From Rhynchosporium graminicola (lineage: Eukaryota > Ascomycota > Leotiomycetes > Helotiales > Ploettnerulaceae): a DNA stretch of 64,000 nucleotides. The stretch spans positions 1-64,000 of the forward strand of contig FJUW01000066.1 of NCBI GenBank assembly GCA_900074885.1, written 5' to 3'. How positions within the stretch are numbered: position 1 is the stretch's first letter; the number at the start of each line of letters is the position of its first letter. The notes under the pieces are model-generated. The model worked only from the letters and a program-made list of their open reading frames with translations. It ran no database searches and was not told where the DNA came from. This document shows, piece after piece, positions 11,151 through 23,204 of the stretch. The position numbers were made by a program, and so were the translations under genes.

Positions 11151-11579
11151 TTTCTTATAATTATTAGTAAAGTTCTATAGTATTATAAGCCAGGTAAATA
11201 TTAAGAGAAGTTTAATAATAAGGCCGAAATTCCGAATAAATTAATAGTGAAACCTATAGAATCCTAAGACGGATTTTATAATAATTACTATTTCGAGGAC
11301 CTTCTAGTTTACTAATAGTATTATCTTCTCAGGATCTAGCTCGATTCTGTTAATAACAATAATATATCAGAGGTATTTAGTCTAAGTAATATAGAAATCG
11401 CTTTTCTTAATATTTACTTATAGTCTAGTATCTATTAAGCATTATTATACTAATTTAATATATTTCTTATATTCTTAGAATATTTCTAAGTATATAAGAG
11501 TATTATCTAAGCAAGCTATATAGAAATCGTCTAGATAGTCTAGTAGTATATTATTTATATATCGTTAGTATATACTAAG
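11151..11579 (-). pseudogene. A4: RT fragment of an older family A copy
   Basis: Colinear with A1 positions about 5053-5490 (the RT palm region around the catalytic box) in the same orientation. It is the oldest layer here: B3 entered on its left (flank tttct) and A5 on its right (flank ctaag, 11575-11579). The remainder of A4 right of A5 is not in the window. Confidence 0.85.
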
Positions 11580-11848
11580 TGTGACGACAGCTCACCTGAA
11601 TATCATATGGGGAGAAGGATAGATGCCGGAGCCCAAGTTCATAAGTATCCCGGCATAAATAGTATCCGACTCGGTATAATATCGGACTAGTACTAGCATA
11701 TATATATAAGGTGCTTTATACTCTATCTCTCTTCTTCTTCCTTCCTTTTCTTTTTAATTCCTTAGTGATAGACTATATAAGATCGCTCTTAGCCTCCCTA
11801 CTTATTCTATCCTTACTTATATATTACTTTAAGTCTTATATCGTTATA
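11580..11848 (+). repeat. A5 5' LTR (269 bp)
   Basis: Begins TGTGACGACAGCTCACC, an undecayed tip, and ends cgttata. A TATA-like run lies near 11702-11712. It follows target bases ctaag in A4. Confidence 0.94.
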
Positions 11849-11899
11849 TTAAATAAAAAGATTAAGATAGCCGGAGATAGCTTATTATAATACCTTACT

Positions 11900-13660
11900 A
11901 CTAAGTTAGTTATTTAATAATTACTCGTATATAGTCGAGATACTAGAGATCTCTCGGATAGCTATAAATTAGGGTTTAATTCAGCTTATTATAAACAGTA
12001 TAATAGAGGAGGTCTTCGCTAACGCTCTTTTAATAACTCTCTTAGTATAAAGGAATTATAGATAGATTTTAAAGAAAGCGTAATAAATACCCTAGAACTT
12101 TAATTTTTATATATTACTACTGAAATAGCCTTAATATACTCCTTTTTAAGCTACTATTATAACTTCTAACTAATATACTAGAGACCTCTCCGGTTCTAAA
12201 GGAAATTAACACGATCTCCTTTACTTTATCTTTAAACCTAATCTATTATACTCTTCCTTATCTTAAATATCTCTTATACTAGAGAATTTTAATACCTCCT
12301 TAAGGAAGTACTAACTAAGAGAGAAAGGAAAATAAAAGTGAAATTCACTAAGAATATAATCGCTAAGTACTCTTACTTCTATAGATAACTCGAATCTGAT
12401 CTATTCTCTCTTATAATAATTAGTAGACTAAGAGGAAAAGAATAACTCTTTAGAAGATACTATAAATAGACTAATCTCTATATAAGATAGGTTCCTCGCA
12501 GGGGTCCTTTACTTATCTTCGACTCTTCTATTAGTGCTAATATTATAATCTCCGCGTATTCTAAAGTTTAAAAGCTAATAAACTTAATTCTAATACGTAG
12601 TACTAAGAGAGAAGATACTATTCCTAATAAACTATCGCTCTCTCCTAGCGCCGAATTAGTAGAGTTACGCCCTAAGAAGTCTTATCTTACTAAGAAGATC
12701 TTACTTCTAGATAATAGATTAGATCCTACTTTCCTTTAGTAAAGAGTATTAATACGAGACTAGCTATCTATAAACGCTAACTATTATCCTACGAACCTCT
12801 CTCGGCGCGTTCTCGTATAGGGACTAGTTATCAGATTAGCTAAAAAGTATCTTACGCGTTAGTACTTTACTAATAAATTTAAGATTAGTAATAAAATAAC
12901 CTTCTTATTAGAGAAGAACTTTCTTACTAGTTTAGAAGAAAATAACTATTATAATACCTTTTATTACTTAGAAATATAATAACTTAACTATACCCGCGAG
13001 ACCTTCGCCAAGTTTCGTAATCGATTCTAAAGCGCTATTATCTAAAGTAAAGTTAAAAAGAAGAAGTAATTCTTCTTTATATAGAATAAGATTATACTAT
13101 CCTTACATACTTTAACTCTTATTATTAAACTAATATAGAATAAGGATTACGCTTCTATAAGTAGATCTTTATTTTCTTTTAATACTAAGTATTACTATAA
13201 ATCAGAACGTATTTATCCTAAGAAAGCTACTGCCTAGATATAGTGCTATAAGCTTACTTTTACTACTACGACCACTTCTAGCTCTACTCCTTACTAGTGC
13301 CTAAGCTTAGCCCCTCGATAAACTACTCCCGCACTATACGTATGTACCTCTACTCCGGTATAGGCTAGTACTCCCTCCGCGCTAAAACGCCCTGCTACCT
13401 CGACTGAAGAACTCCTTAGGTATTACGATTATAGATAGCTTAGCTATATTAAGCTAGACTGCCCTAATCCGCTTAAGGTATAATTAATCGACGAATTCCT
13501 AGAACAGAAAGGTATAACTAAAGAGATAGTAGAGGATATACTTTCCGAATTTAGACTAATATTAAAAGGAAATAATAAGGCTGAAGTAAAAACTCTTTCC
13601 TAGGTTTATATAAGTATAATCTCTCTAATCTTAACTTTAACTCCTTAATAGGAAGTAAGT
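11900..13660 (+). pseudogene. A5 gag
   Basis: Region parallel to A1 gag. The CCHC knuckle is at 13421-13462 (first, second and third ligands now Tyr, fourth still Cys), followed by a conserved Leu-Asp-Cys-Pro. The start is not established. The protease that follows is in the -1 frame. Confidence 0.72.
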
Positions 13661-14658
13661 AATTCATATATCTAACTATAGTTAGTATAAATAAGCTAAG
13701 AGTCTCTATAAATAGCTCAATCGATACTAGAGCGAACAGATACTTATTTATTGATCGTACTCTTACTAGACGACTATCAGAGAGAGGCCCTTAGTACCAA
13801 GATCGAGCTACTATCTTATTCTATTCTAATATATAGTTTCTAATAATCTGTTAGAACTTATATTACTTATTTTATATATTTATACTTTTCTATTAATAAT
13901 AAGTGTATTTATAACTATTCTCTTATTCTCCTCGATTTAGGATAGTAAGATATAATTATTAGTATTAAATAGATGTAACGATTTCAAGTCAAGCTCGATA
14001 CGCTCTACTATAAGCTACTGTAGTCGGAACGCTATCTAGCTACTTTCTAATATAGTAAGAAGATAATTATAACTCTATCGCCTCATAAACCTAATATTAA
14101 TCGATCTTACTAAATCGATACTAACGCGTAGAACTTAGCTATAAACTAGCTAGACTCATATTAATTACCCTAAATAATAAAGATATAGTATATTAACGTA
14201 TTATCCTTACTATTTAACTTATTTCCGCTTATCGCTAAGGAGTCCGAACCCTTTTCTACTTCGAAATTATTAAGAAAAGTACTTATATCGAAACCTTATT
14301 ACGATTATACTTCTCAACCTTCGAGGATCTAGAAACTAATTCCGATTTACTAAATTAATACTATAGCTTTTTACTTTAATATGAAATACGAAAGCTCCGA
14401 ATTATTCTTTACTAGTATTTATAAGATAAACTATATCTTATAAGACTATCGGGATAGCGACTCCTCTAAGGATCCTAATACTAAACGACTTATAGCCGAA
14501 AAGCTATTAGAATAGTATTATACTCTTAAGAAAGCTTTTTCTAAGCGGGATTCTAATATTCTTCTGCTTTATTACTTATATAATTATAGAATCATTCTGA
14601 AAGAACTATTATCTAATATATATTCGTTCTTATATTAATAGTCTATAGAGGAACTATA

Positions 14659-15118
14659 TGTGAAAATTGAGGGTGGAAATCGGCCAAAGGTCAGAATAAT
14701 AGGTGATCAATTTGACTTGCTTTGATTGCTTGAAGAGAGCTAACTACAGGAGAGATTCTAGCTACTTATATAGCTATGTGAGCTCTCTAGAATATTCTAT
14801 ACTACGTAATACAGAACTCCATAGAAGAAGACACGTATACCGTAGAATCATACTACGTCAGTAGTACGTCAGTAGAAACCTCTAGAAGTACGATATGCGT
14901 ACTAGAGAGTAGTAGAACTCTATCGAGAACCTTCATGGTAACTCTAATAGAGTATACAGGGTACAGGCTGTTGACAAGGTACAGGGTGTAGGTGCCAGGT
15001 ACAACAAGGTACATGGGCAAGGTACTGAACCAGGTACTAAGACCATGTACTGACAAGGTACAGGGTGTGTATGCCAATGCAGGCAGAACTGACCAAGGTA
15101 CTGGTTACAAATCCAACA
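14659..15118 (-). repeat. F1: solo LTR of Copia family F (460 bp)
   Basis: Ends TGTGAAAATT / ATCCAACA with target duplication ctata (14654-14658 and 15119-15123). It matches the LTR at 59182-59649. Orientation follows F2, where the internal region shows the element is on the minus strand. Much of 14930-15118 keeps TG and CA dinucleotides, so it is less RIPed than its surroundings. An open 74-codon frame inside (15077-14853 minus) recurs in F2 but has no sign of being a gene. Confidence 0.9.
14960..15105. repeat. Iterated AAGGTAC motif in the F LTR
   Basis: At least five close copies of (c)aaggtac, with spacers such as agggtgt and tgccaggtac. The same array is in F2 at about 59500-59640. It could be a protein-binding or enhancer array in the LTR; no factor is identified. 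Confidence 0.6.
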
Positions 15119-16806
15119 CTATAAGGAACTAAGTAATATCTTATAGAGAACTTAGCTAAGGGATTGATTAAATCTAGCTAAAGTCCCTTCGTATCACCTA
15201 TACTATTTATTAAGAAGACCAATAGAGGCCTACGCTTCTATATCGATTACTATAAGCTTAATACGATCACTCGAAAGGATTCATATCTAATACCTAGGAT
15301 CGATAAGCTCTTAACTTATATATCTAAAGTAATAGTTTTTATTAAACTAAATATCTAAGTAGTATTTAACTATATCTATATAGACCCTGAATCAGAGGAG
15401 TATATTACCTTCTGATCCCGCTTCGGATCCTATAAATATAAGATATTACCTTTTAGGCTCTATAATAGACTTAATACGTACTAATAATATATAAATAATA
15501 TATTATTAGATTATCTGCATAATTTCTATATAGCTTACTTAGATAATATTCTTATATACTCGGAAACGCTCTAGGAATACGAAGAGTATATCAAATTAGT
15601 ATTATAATACTTAATAGATACTAGACTCTAAGTAGATATTAAGAAAAGCGAATTCTATATTACTTAAACTAAATACCTTAGATATATTATTACTACTAAC
15701 AGAATCGAGCTAGATCCTGAGAAAGTAGTATTATTAGTAAACTAGAAATACCCTGAAATATTAATAGCTATAAAATCTCTCTTAAGATTCTATAGTTTCT
15801 ACTATTAATTTGTTCGAAATTTCAGCCTTATCGCTAAACCTCTCTTAATACTTATTAGGCCTATAGTAATATAGAACTTCAGTAACGATTATAAGAAAGC
15901 CTTCGATAAGCTATATTGATAGCTATTATTAGTGCAGAAACTATACTATTTCGACCTAGAATTATAGATTAAACTAGAAACTAATACCTCTGATAGTATA
16001 ATAGCTAGAGTTATCTTCTAATTATATAAAGATAACTAGTAGTATCTAATTAGATTTTACTTATATATTCTTAATAGATATAAACTAAACTAGGAAATCT
16101 ATAATAAGGAATTATATATTATTATAAAGTCTTTCCGGAAATAGAAACTTAAACTTATATCGCTATAATACTATACTAGCGTATATATAGATTATCGATC
16201 CTTAGAATACTTTATAACTACTAAAGTCATAACTAATAAGTAAGCTAGATAGATAGAATTCCTATCTGAATTTAACTTTTAGATTATATATACGCTTAGT
16301 AAAGATAACGCTAAAGCTAATATCCTTAGCTATAGGGAGTAAGACCTAAAGATATAGAAATAATAGAAATAGAATAGTAGATCTCAGGTTTTACTATTAT
16401 TAGATTACTTAGATCCTAGGATTAATACGGAATTAGCTAAATATTTTATTAATTAGATTAGTTATATATATCTAATATCGCTAAGGACTAATATACTATT
16501 AGAACTTATATATATCTTCTTTAATTTAATCGAGAAACTATACTAATTTAACTAAGAATTAGTCTCTAATAAATAGAATATATTAGGAAATAGCTATACT
16601 ATTAATAATAGCTTACTACTTTATAATAGTTATCTATACGTATAACGCTATACCCTGTTATATACCTGTTAAATTAGCGAAGTCGATAATTAAGTTTCTT
16701 CTACTTATCTAAATACTCGTAAGACTATCGAAATAATTTCTATCTATTATTACTAGAAAGAACTTATATCAGATATGAAATAGTATACTTATAATTACTG
16801 CTCTTA

Positions 16807-17034
16807 TGAGTACTCTTTATCACAGGGCGAATGCAAAGTATGCAGTGCAAAAGCTCGTCTGTATTACAAGGAGAATTAACTAAGGAGAGAAGGGAGGCAT
16901 AGGAGTCTCCCTTCGAAGAAAAGGTAATACTATAGCCGCTAGTGGGAGTAGTATCGGTACACGTATGACTATAAGTCAGGTACTAGCGTAGACGCCTCAG
17001 GCGTTAAGTATACTAATAAGTGAAACTCGTTATA
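16807..17034 (-). repeat. D 3' LTR (228 bp)
   Basis: Plus-strand limits TGAGTACTC and CGTTATA; in sense TGTAACGAGTTTC to GAGTACTCA. The polypurine tract GGGAGAGGAGTAA abuts it at 17035-17047. No second copy is present in the window, so the outer limit rests on the break in A5 and the TG/CA ends. The left 150 bp keep many CA and TG, little RIP. Confidence 0.78.
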
Positions 17035-17047
17035 TTACTCCTCTCCC

Positions 17048-17486
17048 GTTTCGAGGTTAGAGCTATCGAGTCTATTCTTCTTCTTCTACTTATTAAGTGC
17101 TATAGTAGTAGTAAGAGCTGCTTCCAGTTCCTATATTAGCCTTACATAACTTATCTATTTAACTAGATACTTTTTTTTCCTTTAGCTTCCCCTTCGAAAA
17201 GATCTCTCCGCTAGGATTTCTTCCACTTCGAACTCGTCTTCGTCCGCTACTAGTAGTAGTAGTAGCTATAAGTTATCTTATACTTAGCTTAGTAATAGGT
17301 TAGTAGCAGCTAAGCGTAATAGCTATATATGAAAAATATCGTATATTCCTAGTAGCATATCTAAGTAGTAGCTATACGACCTTACTGCTTCGAGTACTAT
17401 ATACTTAGCTTACTTTATATCGAATTCTTTCGCAGGCCGATTCGCATAAATATTCTTTAAACTTAACTAGACTTTATCTCCGACTG
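17048..17486 (-). pseudogene. D pol C-terminus: integrase tail and chromodomain
   Basis: The integrase C-terminal GPY-like module is at about 17486-17300 (VGDKV, RPAKEFD, LLRLAAT-type motifs). A chromodomain follows at about 17235-17080, reading DEFEVEEILAERSFRRG and then KKKYLVK with Trp codons lost to TAG. Chromodomains of this kind steer integration to heterochromatin. Interrupted upstream by E1 (duplication gactg). Confidence 0.88.
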
Positions 17487-17688
17487 TATGACGGCGCATG
17501 GTATACGTGGCAGATACGGGCCAGTATCGGTGCCTTAGGTATACCCTCCTTATATATATAGAAGGTGCAGACTCCTTTAGAGCTCTGTATCTTTCTGTTT
17601 CCTTTATACTAGACTAAATAAGATCGCTCTTAGCCTTCCTACTTATTTATTCTTACTTATATACTACCTTAAGTCTTATGTCGTTATA
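17487..17688 (+). repeat. E1 5' LTR (202 bp)
   Basis: Starts TATGACGGCGC and ends cgttata. The 3' half (gatcgctcttagcc... to the end) is the same as the 3' half of the family A LTR; the 5' half is unrelated. A TATA-like run with following aaggtgc lies near 17550-17570. Confidence 0.93.
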
Positions 17689-18060
17689 TTAAATAGAAAG
17701 ATCAAGACCGCCGGGGATAGTATTAAATAATATCTCACCTAGAAAACTCGATTCGGACGTACGACTTCGACTATTAGGGAGCTCTTCGCTGAGTTATCTC
17801 TACTTACCTTGGATTTTCGATATTATACGGAAACAGTTAGTACTATTAATTACGAATTCGATAGTTAGGTTTTCAAAAGAGCTAAGATTCTAGAGATCTC
17901 TCGGATAGCTAGGAATTTGAACGTAATTCAGCCTCAGAAGCACTAGTATTACTACGAAGTCACTCTCGGATACTTCGAAACTCGTTCCTTTATGCGTACG
18001 AAGTAAAACAGCAGACGAATTTTAGGTGGAAACTTCCCTATAAGCTCTAATATTTATTAT

Positions 18061-18416
18061 CCTCTCACTCGACTTTAACCTTCCGAAAGCAGCTCTAATA
18101 GCGAAAAACCTTACTTTTAAGCTAGGACGAAGTAGCTTATTACCTTAGCGGAAATTGCCGGAATCCGACTCGTAACCCCTGTACCCCGGTATAATTTGTC
18201 CCCCTCGGTAGAATCGACCTCCTTCTACTAGAAAAGAACCTTTATCCTCTTACTTGACTTTAACCTTCCGAAAGTAGCTCTAATAGCGAAAAACCTTACT
18301 TTTAGGCTAGGACGAAGTAGCTTATTACCTTAGCGGAAATTACCGGAATCCGACTCGTAACCCTCGTACCCCGGTATAATTTATCCCCCTTAGTAGAATC
18401 GACCTCCCTCTACTAG
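18061..18416 (+). repeat. Two-copy tandem repeat in E1 (period 185 bp)
   Basis: The block beginning cctctcactcgactttaacc at 18061 recurs at 18246 with mostly C/T differences, running to about 18416. It probably arose by template switching or unequal exchange and makes up a third of the E1 interior. No reading frame is apparent in it. Confidence 0.85.
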
Positions 18417-18665
18417 AACCTTTAATTTAATACTTTCTATATCTATTTAACGAAGATATCCGACTCTCCTTAATCTTTTAGCTTCATCAGAATTCGATTT
18501 GGACCTCTCCTTCTTTCGTAACCTTCAAGTATTTTAATTACTCGCTTAGCCTTACTTATTTAGTAAAACTCGGTATCTATAGTTTCGGTTTAATAGAAAT
18601 TTAGAAGGTTATCTTAATATTTGATTACGTTTTGTACTTACTTTATTTCCTTTATTCGATTCTTC

Positions 18666-18703
18666 AAGGCTCGAGGGCGAGCCTTTATCTTAGAAGGGGG
18701 TAA
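18666..18703 (+). promoter_or_regulatory. E1 hairpin and polypurine tract
   Basis: Perfect 8-bp stem with tetraloop, AAGGCTCG-AGGG-CGAGCCTT, at 18666-18685, then TAGAAGGGGGTAA directly before the 3' LTR. The spacing of 18 nt from hairpin to LTR is the same as in family A. Confidence 0.78.
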
Positions 18704-18905
18704 TATAACGGCGCATAGTATACGTAGCAGATACGGGCTAGTATCGGTGCCTTAGGTATACCCTCCTTGTATATATAGAAGGTGCAGACTCCTTAAGAGC
18801 TCTGAATCTTTCTGTTTCCTTAGTACAAGACAAAATAAGATCGCTCTTAGCCTCCCTACTTATTTATTCTTACTTGTATACCGCCTTGAGTCTTGTGTCG
18901 TTACA
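18704..18905 (+). repeat. E1 3' LTR (202 bp)
   Basis: Partner of 17487-17688. Its last 35 bases (cttgtataccgcc... TGTGTCGTTACA) keep the unmutated sequence that is decayed in most family A LTRs, showing the original end TCGTTACA. Confidence 0.93.
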
Positions 18906-18910
18906 GACTG

Positions 18911-21319
18911 TAAACTCTAGGGCTTACTAGCGATAGTAGTTAGTAACCTTCTCCTAAACTTATTACGCTACTACTATTACTATCTATACTTATTCCCTAG
19001 CGTCTTATAGCTTCTTTAAGATTATATCCGCCTTTTAAATAAGTAAGTAGTTAGTAATAGCAGTAAGTTCGTCTTCGATATTTAAATCGACGTATTATAT
19101 ATAGTAATTATAAGTCAGAAAGAAAGAGCTTACTCCTATTAATATAATATCTTAGTTATTAATTATTATCTCTGCTGATAGTAGTATATTAAACTAATTA
19201 TCTTATGCGAAATCTACGAATATATATAAATACGTTTCTAGCGTCTGATTTATCCTCTCTATAGAGCTATTAGTTTCCGGGTAGTAAGCTATAGAGAGGC
19301 GTCGCGTAATCCCTAGTAAAGTATATACTTATATCTATAATATTCCGACGAACTATTTCCCTCGGTCGGATATAATTACGCGTAATAGTACGTATTATCT
19401 ATAGTAGACTCGTATAAACTACTTTACTATAGCTTCTGCTTTAATTAATAGTAGTCTATTATATATAATTCCCGTCCTAAGCTAATTAGTAACTATAATT
19501 AAGTTAGTATATCTTTTACTTTCTGAAAGATTAATAATAAAATCGATAGAAATTTCTTACTAGATCTAGTCTAGTAGTAGTAGTAGCTTAAGGAATCCTT
19601 ACTTTTAGTCTCGCTACGTCTTATTCCTTTTGTAAGCGTTATAGTTCCGAATAAGCCTTATTATATCTTCTGATATCTATAGCTAGAAGAACTATCGACT
19701 TATAGTAGTAGTAGTTAAATCCTATCCTAAGTATCTATATATCTTAGTATTATATATTGCTTAGATTAACTTCGTATATAGTTCTTTAGAATCAGGAACT
19801 TATAATCTGCCTCGGAATTATAGTTTACTCGCCTCTAATAGCGAATACTCTAATACTAATACTTTCAGCTTTAGCGTAATAGGGAATATACACTACTTAT
19901 CGCGTACTACCTTAGCCGCTCCCTAGTATATACTATCGGCTTATTCTACTTATAACTAGAGTTCCTTAAGTGTAGTAACGATAGTAATAGTAGTATCGTT
20001 ATCTAAGGTAGCTTCGTTAATTACTTTAAGTAGCTTCGTTAATTACTTTAAGTTCTTCAACTTATAGGGATTTGTTCTATAGTTATAAGACTTCCTCTTC
20101 TTCTTAGCGTCTTCGATCTTGCTATATTATAATCGGAGCTACTATTACTATCTCTTATAGTAGTAGCAGTTTTTGTAGTACTTTTAGCTTAATTAGTTGA
20201 ACTAACCGGTACTAGAGTCGTTCGTCTTTCATACTATAGAGTATATCCTATTCCCGTTATAAGAGTATATCTACGCGCTCGTTTTCTTTCCTAGGGATAT
20301 AACTAATCGTATAATTAAACTATAAGAGGAGTAGCGACTACTATATTTACTACTCCGTAAGCTGCCGTACTATTATGAAATACTCGAGGTTCTTATAATT
20401 AGTACGAATATAGAATTCTTATACGCTTTTTAATTCGTACTATTACTTCTTAAGGTAACGTATAATTACTAATATTTCCTTATCGTAGATTTCGTAGTTA
20501 TATTCAGCTAGAGTATTATTCTTCGAGAAGAATACGTAAGGTCGTAAGTATCCTTAGTTATCGAATTACATAAGTACCCCTCTTATTACCTACCTAGAAG
20601 AATCTATTTCGAGTATTATTTCTCAGTTAAAGTTAAACTACGCTAGTATAAGTCTTATAGTAAACATGCTCTTTAACTTCTTAAACGCTTCATCTGCGGC
20701 TTTATCCTACTACTATAGCTGCTCCTTATAAGTAAGCTATATTAGTAGTAGTATAATTATTAAGTTATTCTTAATCAATATCTAGTTGAAATTCGTAAAT
20801 CCTAAGAAGCTTTATACTCCTTTTACTAAGGTTAGGAGTTCCTATTCTCGAATCGCTCGTACTTTCTCAGGGTCTATTAGAATACCCTCTTTCGTATCGA
20901 TTACGAACCTAAGGTATTTCGTTATTTATACTTCAAATTAGTACTTATCGATATCTAGTTATAGCCTAGCTTCGCGTAATCTTACTATAACCTTTACTAC
21001 TTACTTCTAGTAGTAGTAGTAGTTACTATCTATATAGATCAGGATATTATTAATATAAGCAGAATAGAATTCGTTTAAGTAGTTATATAAGGCCTAATTA
21101 ATATATTATTAGAATATACTTAAGGTATTCACAAGTCTAAAAGGGATTACTAGCTACTCGTATAAACTATATCTCGTGCGAAAAGCTATCTTCTATTTAT
21201 CGCTAGTAGTAATACGTATCTTATAAAAAGTAATAGTAATATCTAATTTCATAAACTATTTCGTTTTCCTGATATTCCGGAGAGTCTCGTAGATTAGTAG
21301 TAGTAAGTATTAATCCTTC
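18911..21319 (-). pseudogene. D pol middle: RT end, RNase H, integrase core
   Basis: Sense order runs from high to low coordinates. The RT catalytic box reads YINN at 21046-21057 where YVDD is expected (V to I, and both Asp to Asn, all G-to-A after T). RNase H covers about 20800-20300. The integrase core is recognisable by SDRG near 19350 and the final Glu in a YPETNSSIER-like stretch near 19270. Stops are RIP-type. Continues into 17486 beyond E1. Confidence 0.87.
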
Positions 21320-21371
21320 TGTAACGACACAAGACTCAAGGCGGTATACAAGCAAGAATAAACGAGTAGGG

Positions 21372-21606
21372 TGTGACGACTAGTCAGGTTTGGAGGTCTC
21401 TCCCTATTAGTGGAAACACTTACTACTAAGCGAGATTACACGAGTAGAGTTTAGGGGCCCCTTTTCATATATATACTTCTATTCTCTCTCTACTTCTTCA
21501 CTCCTTAGTTATAGATTCTCAAGTGATTCTTACTACTTCATATTCATAGTAATATAAGGTCTTATTACTCAGGTAGTTTTAAGACCTTTCTAGAGTAAGC
21601 GTTATA
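21372..21606 (+). repeat. B1 5' LTR (235 bp)
   Basis: Starts TGTGACGACTAGTCAGG, ends gcgttata. The first 90 bases are little mutated. A short TATA-like run lies near 21470. Confidence 0.95.
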
Positions 21607-21740
21607 TTATCTATAACTCTTTTACTTACGTCTAAGAAGATAGTAAATATCTACTTATATTATACCTCTATACCTAGAGCTACTAAACGCAGGAGACTAC
21701 GCTATATAGAGAAGGCTTATACTAAGTATAAACTTAAAGA

Positions 21741-23204
21741 ATAGCACCTAAACCGAAGTAACCTAAGTCCGATAAATCGACTACTAGTTCTCCGACTCCC
21801 TCTACCTCTTATTCTTCAGCGACTCGTAATACTCGCCGTAACCTACCTCTCTCTATAGTAGAGAGTACTCGCGACAACGCCTCGTCCGAGTTAAGCTTCC
21901 TAACTCCTATTATAATTAACGAACTTACTAAGTCGCTAAACCTCCCTAATAATACCCCTATATTAATAGTAACTATAAGTAACTTATAGGAAGACTACGC
22001 TCACTAGCTATAAGAGGTAAAAAGGAAGCTCACGAAGGAGAGATAATTAAACACCGACTTATCTGCAGAACTACGCTAGTTACAAGACAAGTTCCTAGAA
22101 CTACGCTAGTTAACTATCTAGCGCTCTACTAAGTCTATATCGTTTAATAACATTTAATCGCGTATAATACCGCTACTATTAATTAAAGAAGATAATACTA
22201 CTCCTACGCCTAATAATCGTCATCGAGAATAATCTACCAGAGGAATATCGTTAATATCATACGCTACGCGTATAGAGAAGATACCAAACCTTCTAAATAA
22301 GCTCTCTAATAGAATCGACTACTCTCTAAAACTCTAGGAAGTACAGATACGTAACGCCCTCCGGCGCTACTCTAGCTACTTTATCGACGAAGATTACTAT
22401 AAAGATTAGTTACTTAACTAAACGGAAAGAATAGCTAGAACCTACCTAGAACCCTTATTCTTAGAACTAGAATATAACGAAGAAAGTAGTATAATCGATT
22501 CACTCGATATAATCACTTAACTCGTCTCCTTCTTATCTAATCTATAAGACTAATAAACTAAAAGAGCTAGCTACTCCGCGCTAAAGATAGATTATAAGTA
22601 GACCTTCTAGACGTTCTACTACGAGTTTCGTACGCTAGCTCGTAAAGCTAGAGTAAATAATCAATCGACTCTGAAAATGGACTTATAAGAGAAGCTACTT
22701 ATATAGCTATAGAAATAGCTCTTCTAATAGTACTGAACGTTAAGGACACTAGAAGAATACGTTAAAGCTATATAAGCTAAAGACTAAGGTTAATTAATTA
22801 AAAAGACATACTATTCCGAGTCTTCGGCTAAGGCTAGCGCGACTCGGGAACGCCCTATAAATACCTCCTCCTAGCGCCGTAGTACTAACTCCTCTTCTTA
22901 TTCGCAAATTAGTCTTCCTACGCCCGAGAACACTAATGCGACTAGTAGATAAGTACTATACTCTGCACGAAACGATACGCCTCGTGCACAATCGCCGGCG
23001 AATGCTCCTTGTTACTTTACGCCTACCTCCTACTTACGCTCGTCGTCAGCTCGACTTAACACTCCGTATCGAATCAATGTAATTAACGCTAATAATAATA
23101 TTAATAGCGAGTTAGAAGATAATAACAATAAAGAGACGTACGACGATACCTAAGAGTATATTAAACCGCTAGCAAAAGACTACGCCTAGGGAAAGACTCC
23201 TTCC
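21741..23204 (+). pseudogene. B1 gag
   Basis: Frame starting at 21741 (ATA for ATG, context agaATAGCACC) and open except for RIP stops to TAG at 23202-23204. It holds a Ser/Thr-rich N-terminus, a capsid-like helical region around 22250-22800 and an acidic Asn-rich stretch near 23080-23140. No clear CCHC knuckle was found. It ends in a motif A-W-G-K-T-P-S shared with family A, overlapping pol, which is in the -1 frame. A second ATG-like site at 21670 in another frame would make a short upstream ORF. Confidence 0.75.
23189..23195 (+). other. Candidate -1 frameshift heptamer at the gag-pol overlap of B1
   Basis: GGGAAAG sits in gag register as G GGA AAG, and the -1 frame is open from 23165 through protease and RT. 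The heptamer is also present in B2 (about 31419) and B3. It lies between two CCTAGG palindromes that could pair. A terminal G is not the favoured last base for eukaryotic slippage, so this is a candidate only. Confidence 0.4.

Larger units (their letters stand above)
11580..16806 (+). mobile_element. A5: family A chromovirus, plus strand, truncated at 3' end by D
   Basis: Starts with a complete LTR at 11580 and runs through gag, protease, RT, RNase H and into integrase before family D interrupts at 16807 inside the sequence parallel to A1 4130-4160. The 3' part (rest of integrase, chromodomain, antisense gene, 3' LTR) is not found to the right of D. It carries solo LTR F1. Confidence 0.92.
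13661..16806 (+). pseudogene. A5 pol, truncated, interrupted by solo LTR F1
   Basis: Protease active site D-T-R-A at 13723-13734 (Gly to Arg by G-to-A changes). RT starts near 15238 and its catalytic box is YLDN at 15536-15547. RNase H follows and the copy stops within integrase at 16806. F1 plus its duplicated target adds 465 bp, a multiple of three, yet protease and RT are in different registers, so at least one small indel has accumulated as well as the RIP stops. Confidence 0.85.
17487..18905 (+). mobile_element. E1: short non-autonomous LTR element (1419 bp)
   Basis: Two 202-bp LTRs (17487-17688, 18704-18905) and perfect target duplication gactg (17482-17486, 18906-18910). The 1015-bp interior has no recognisable gag, protease or RT. 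The first 250 bp resemble the leader/early gag of family A (CTAGAGATCTCTCGGATAGC is shared). A polypurine tract and hairpin precede the 3' LTR. It must have moved with another element's enzymes. Only moderately RIPed. Confidence 0.92.

Noticed and set aside
14853..15077. Open frame of 74 codons on the minus strand in F1, with an 80-codon relative at 59384-59626
   Set aside because: Both lie wholly inside an LTR and reflect the same LTR sequence; no domain, no upstream signals, and the AAGGTAC array itself produces the repeated residues.
17230..17290. TAG trinucleotide run as a microsatellite of interest
   Set aside because: Short, inside D pol, and explained by repeated codons plus RIP; similar TAG/TAT runs occur throughout.
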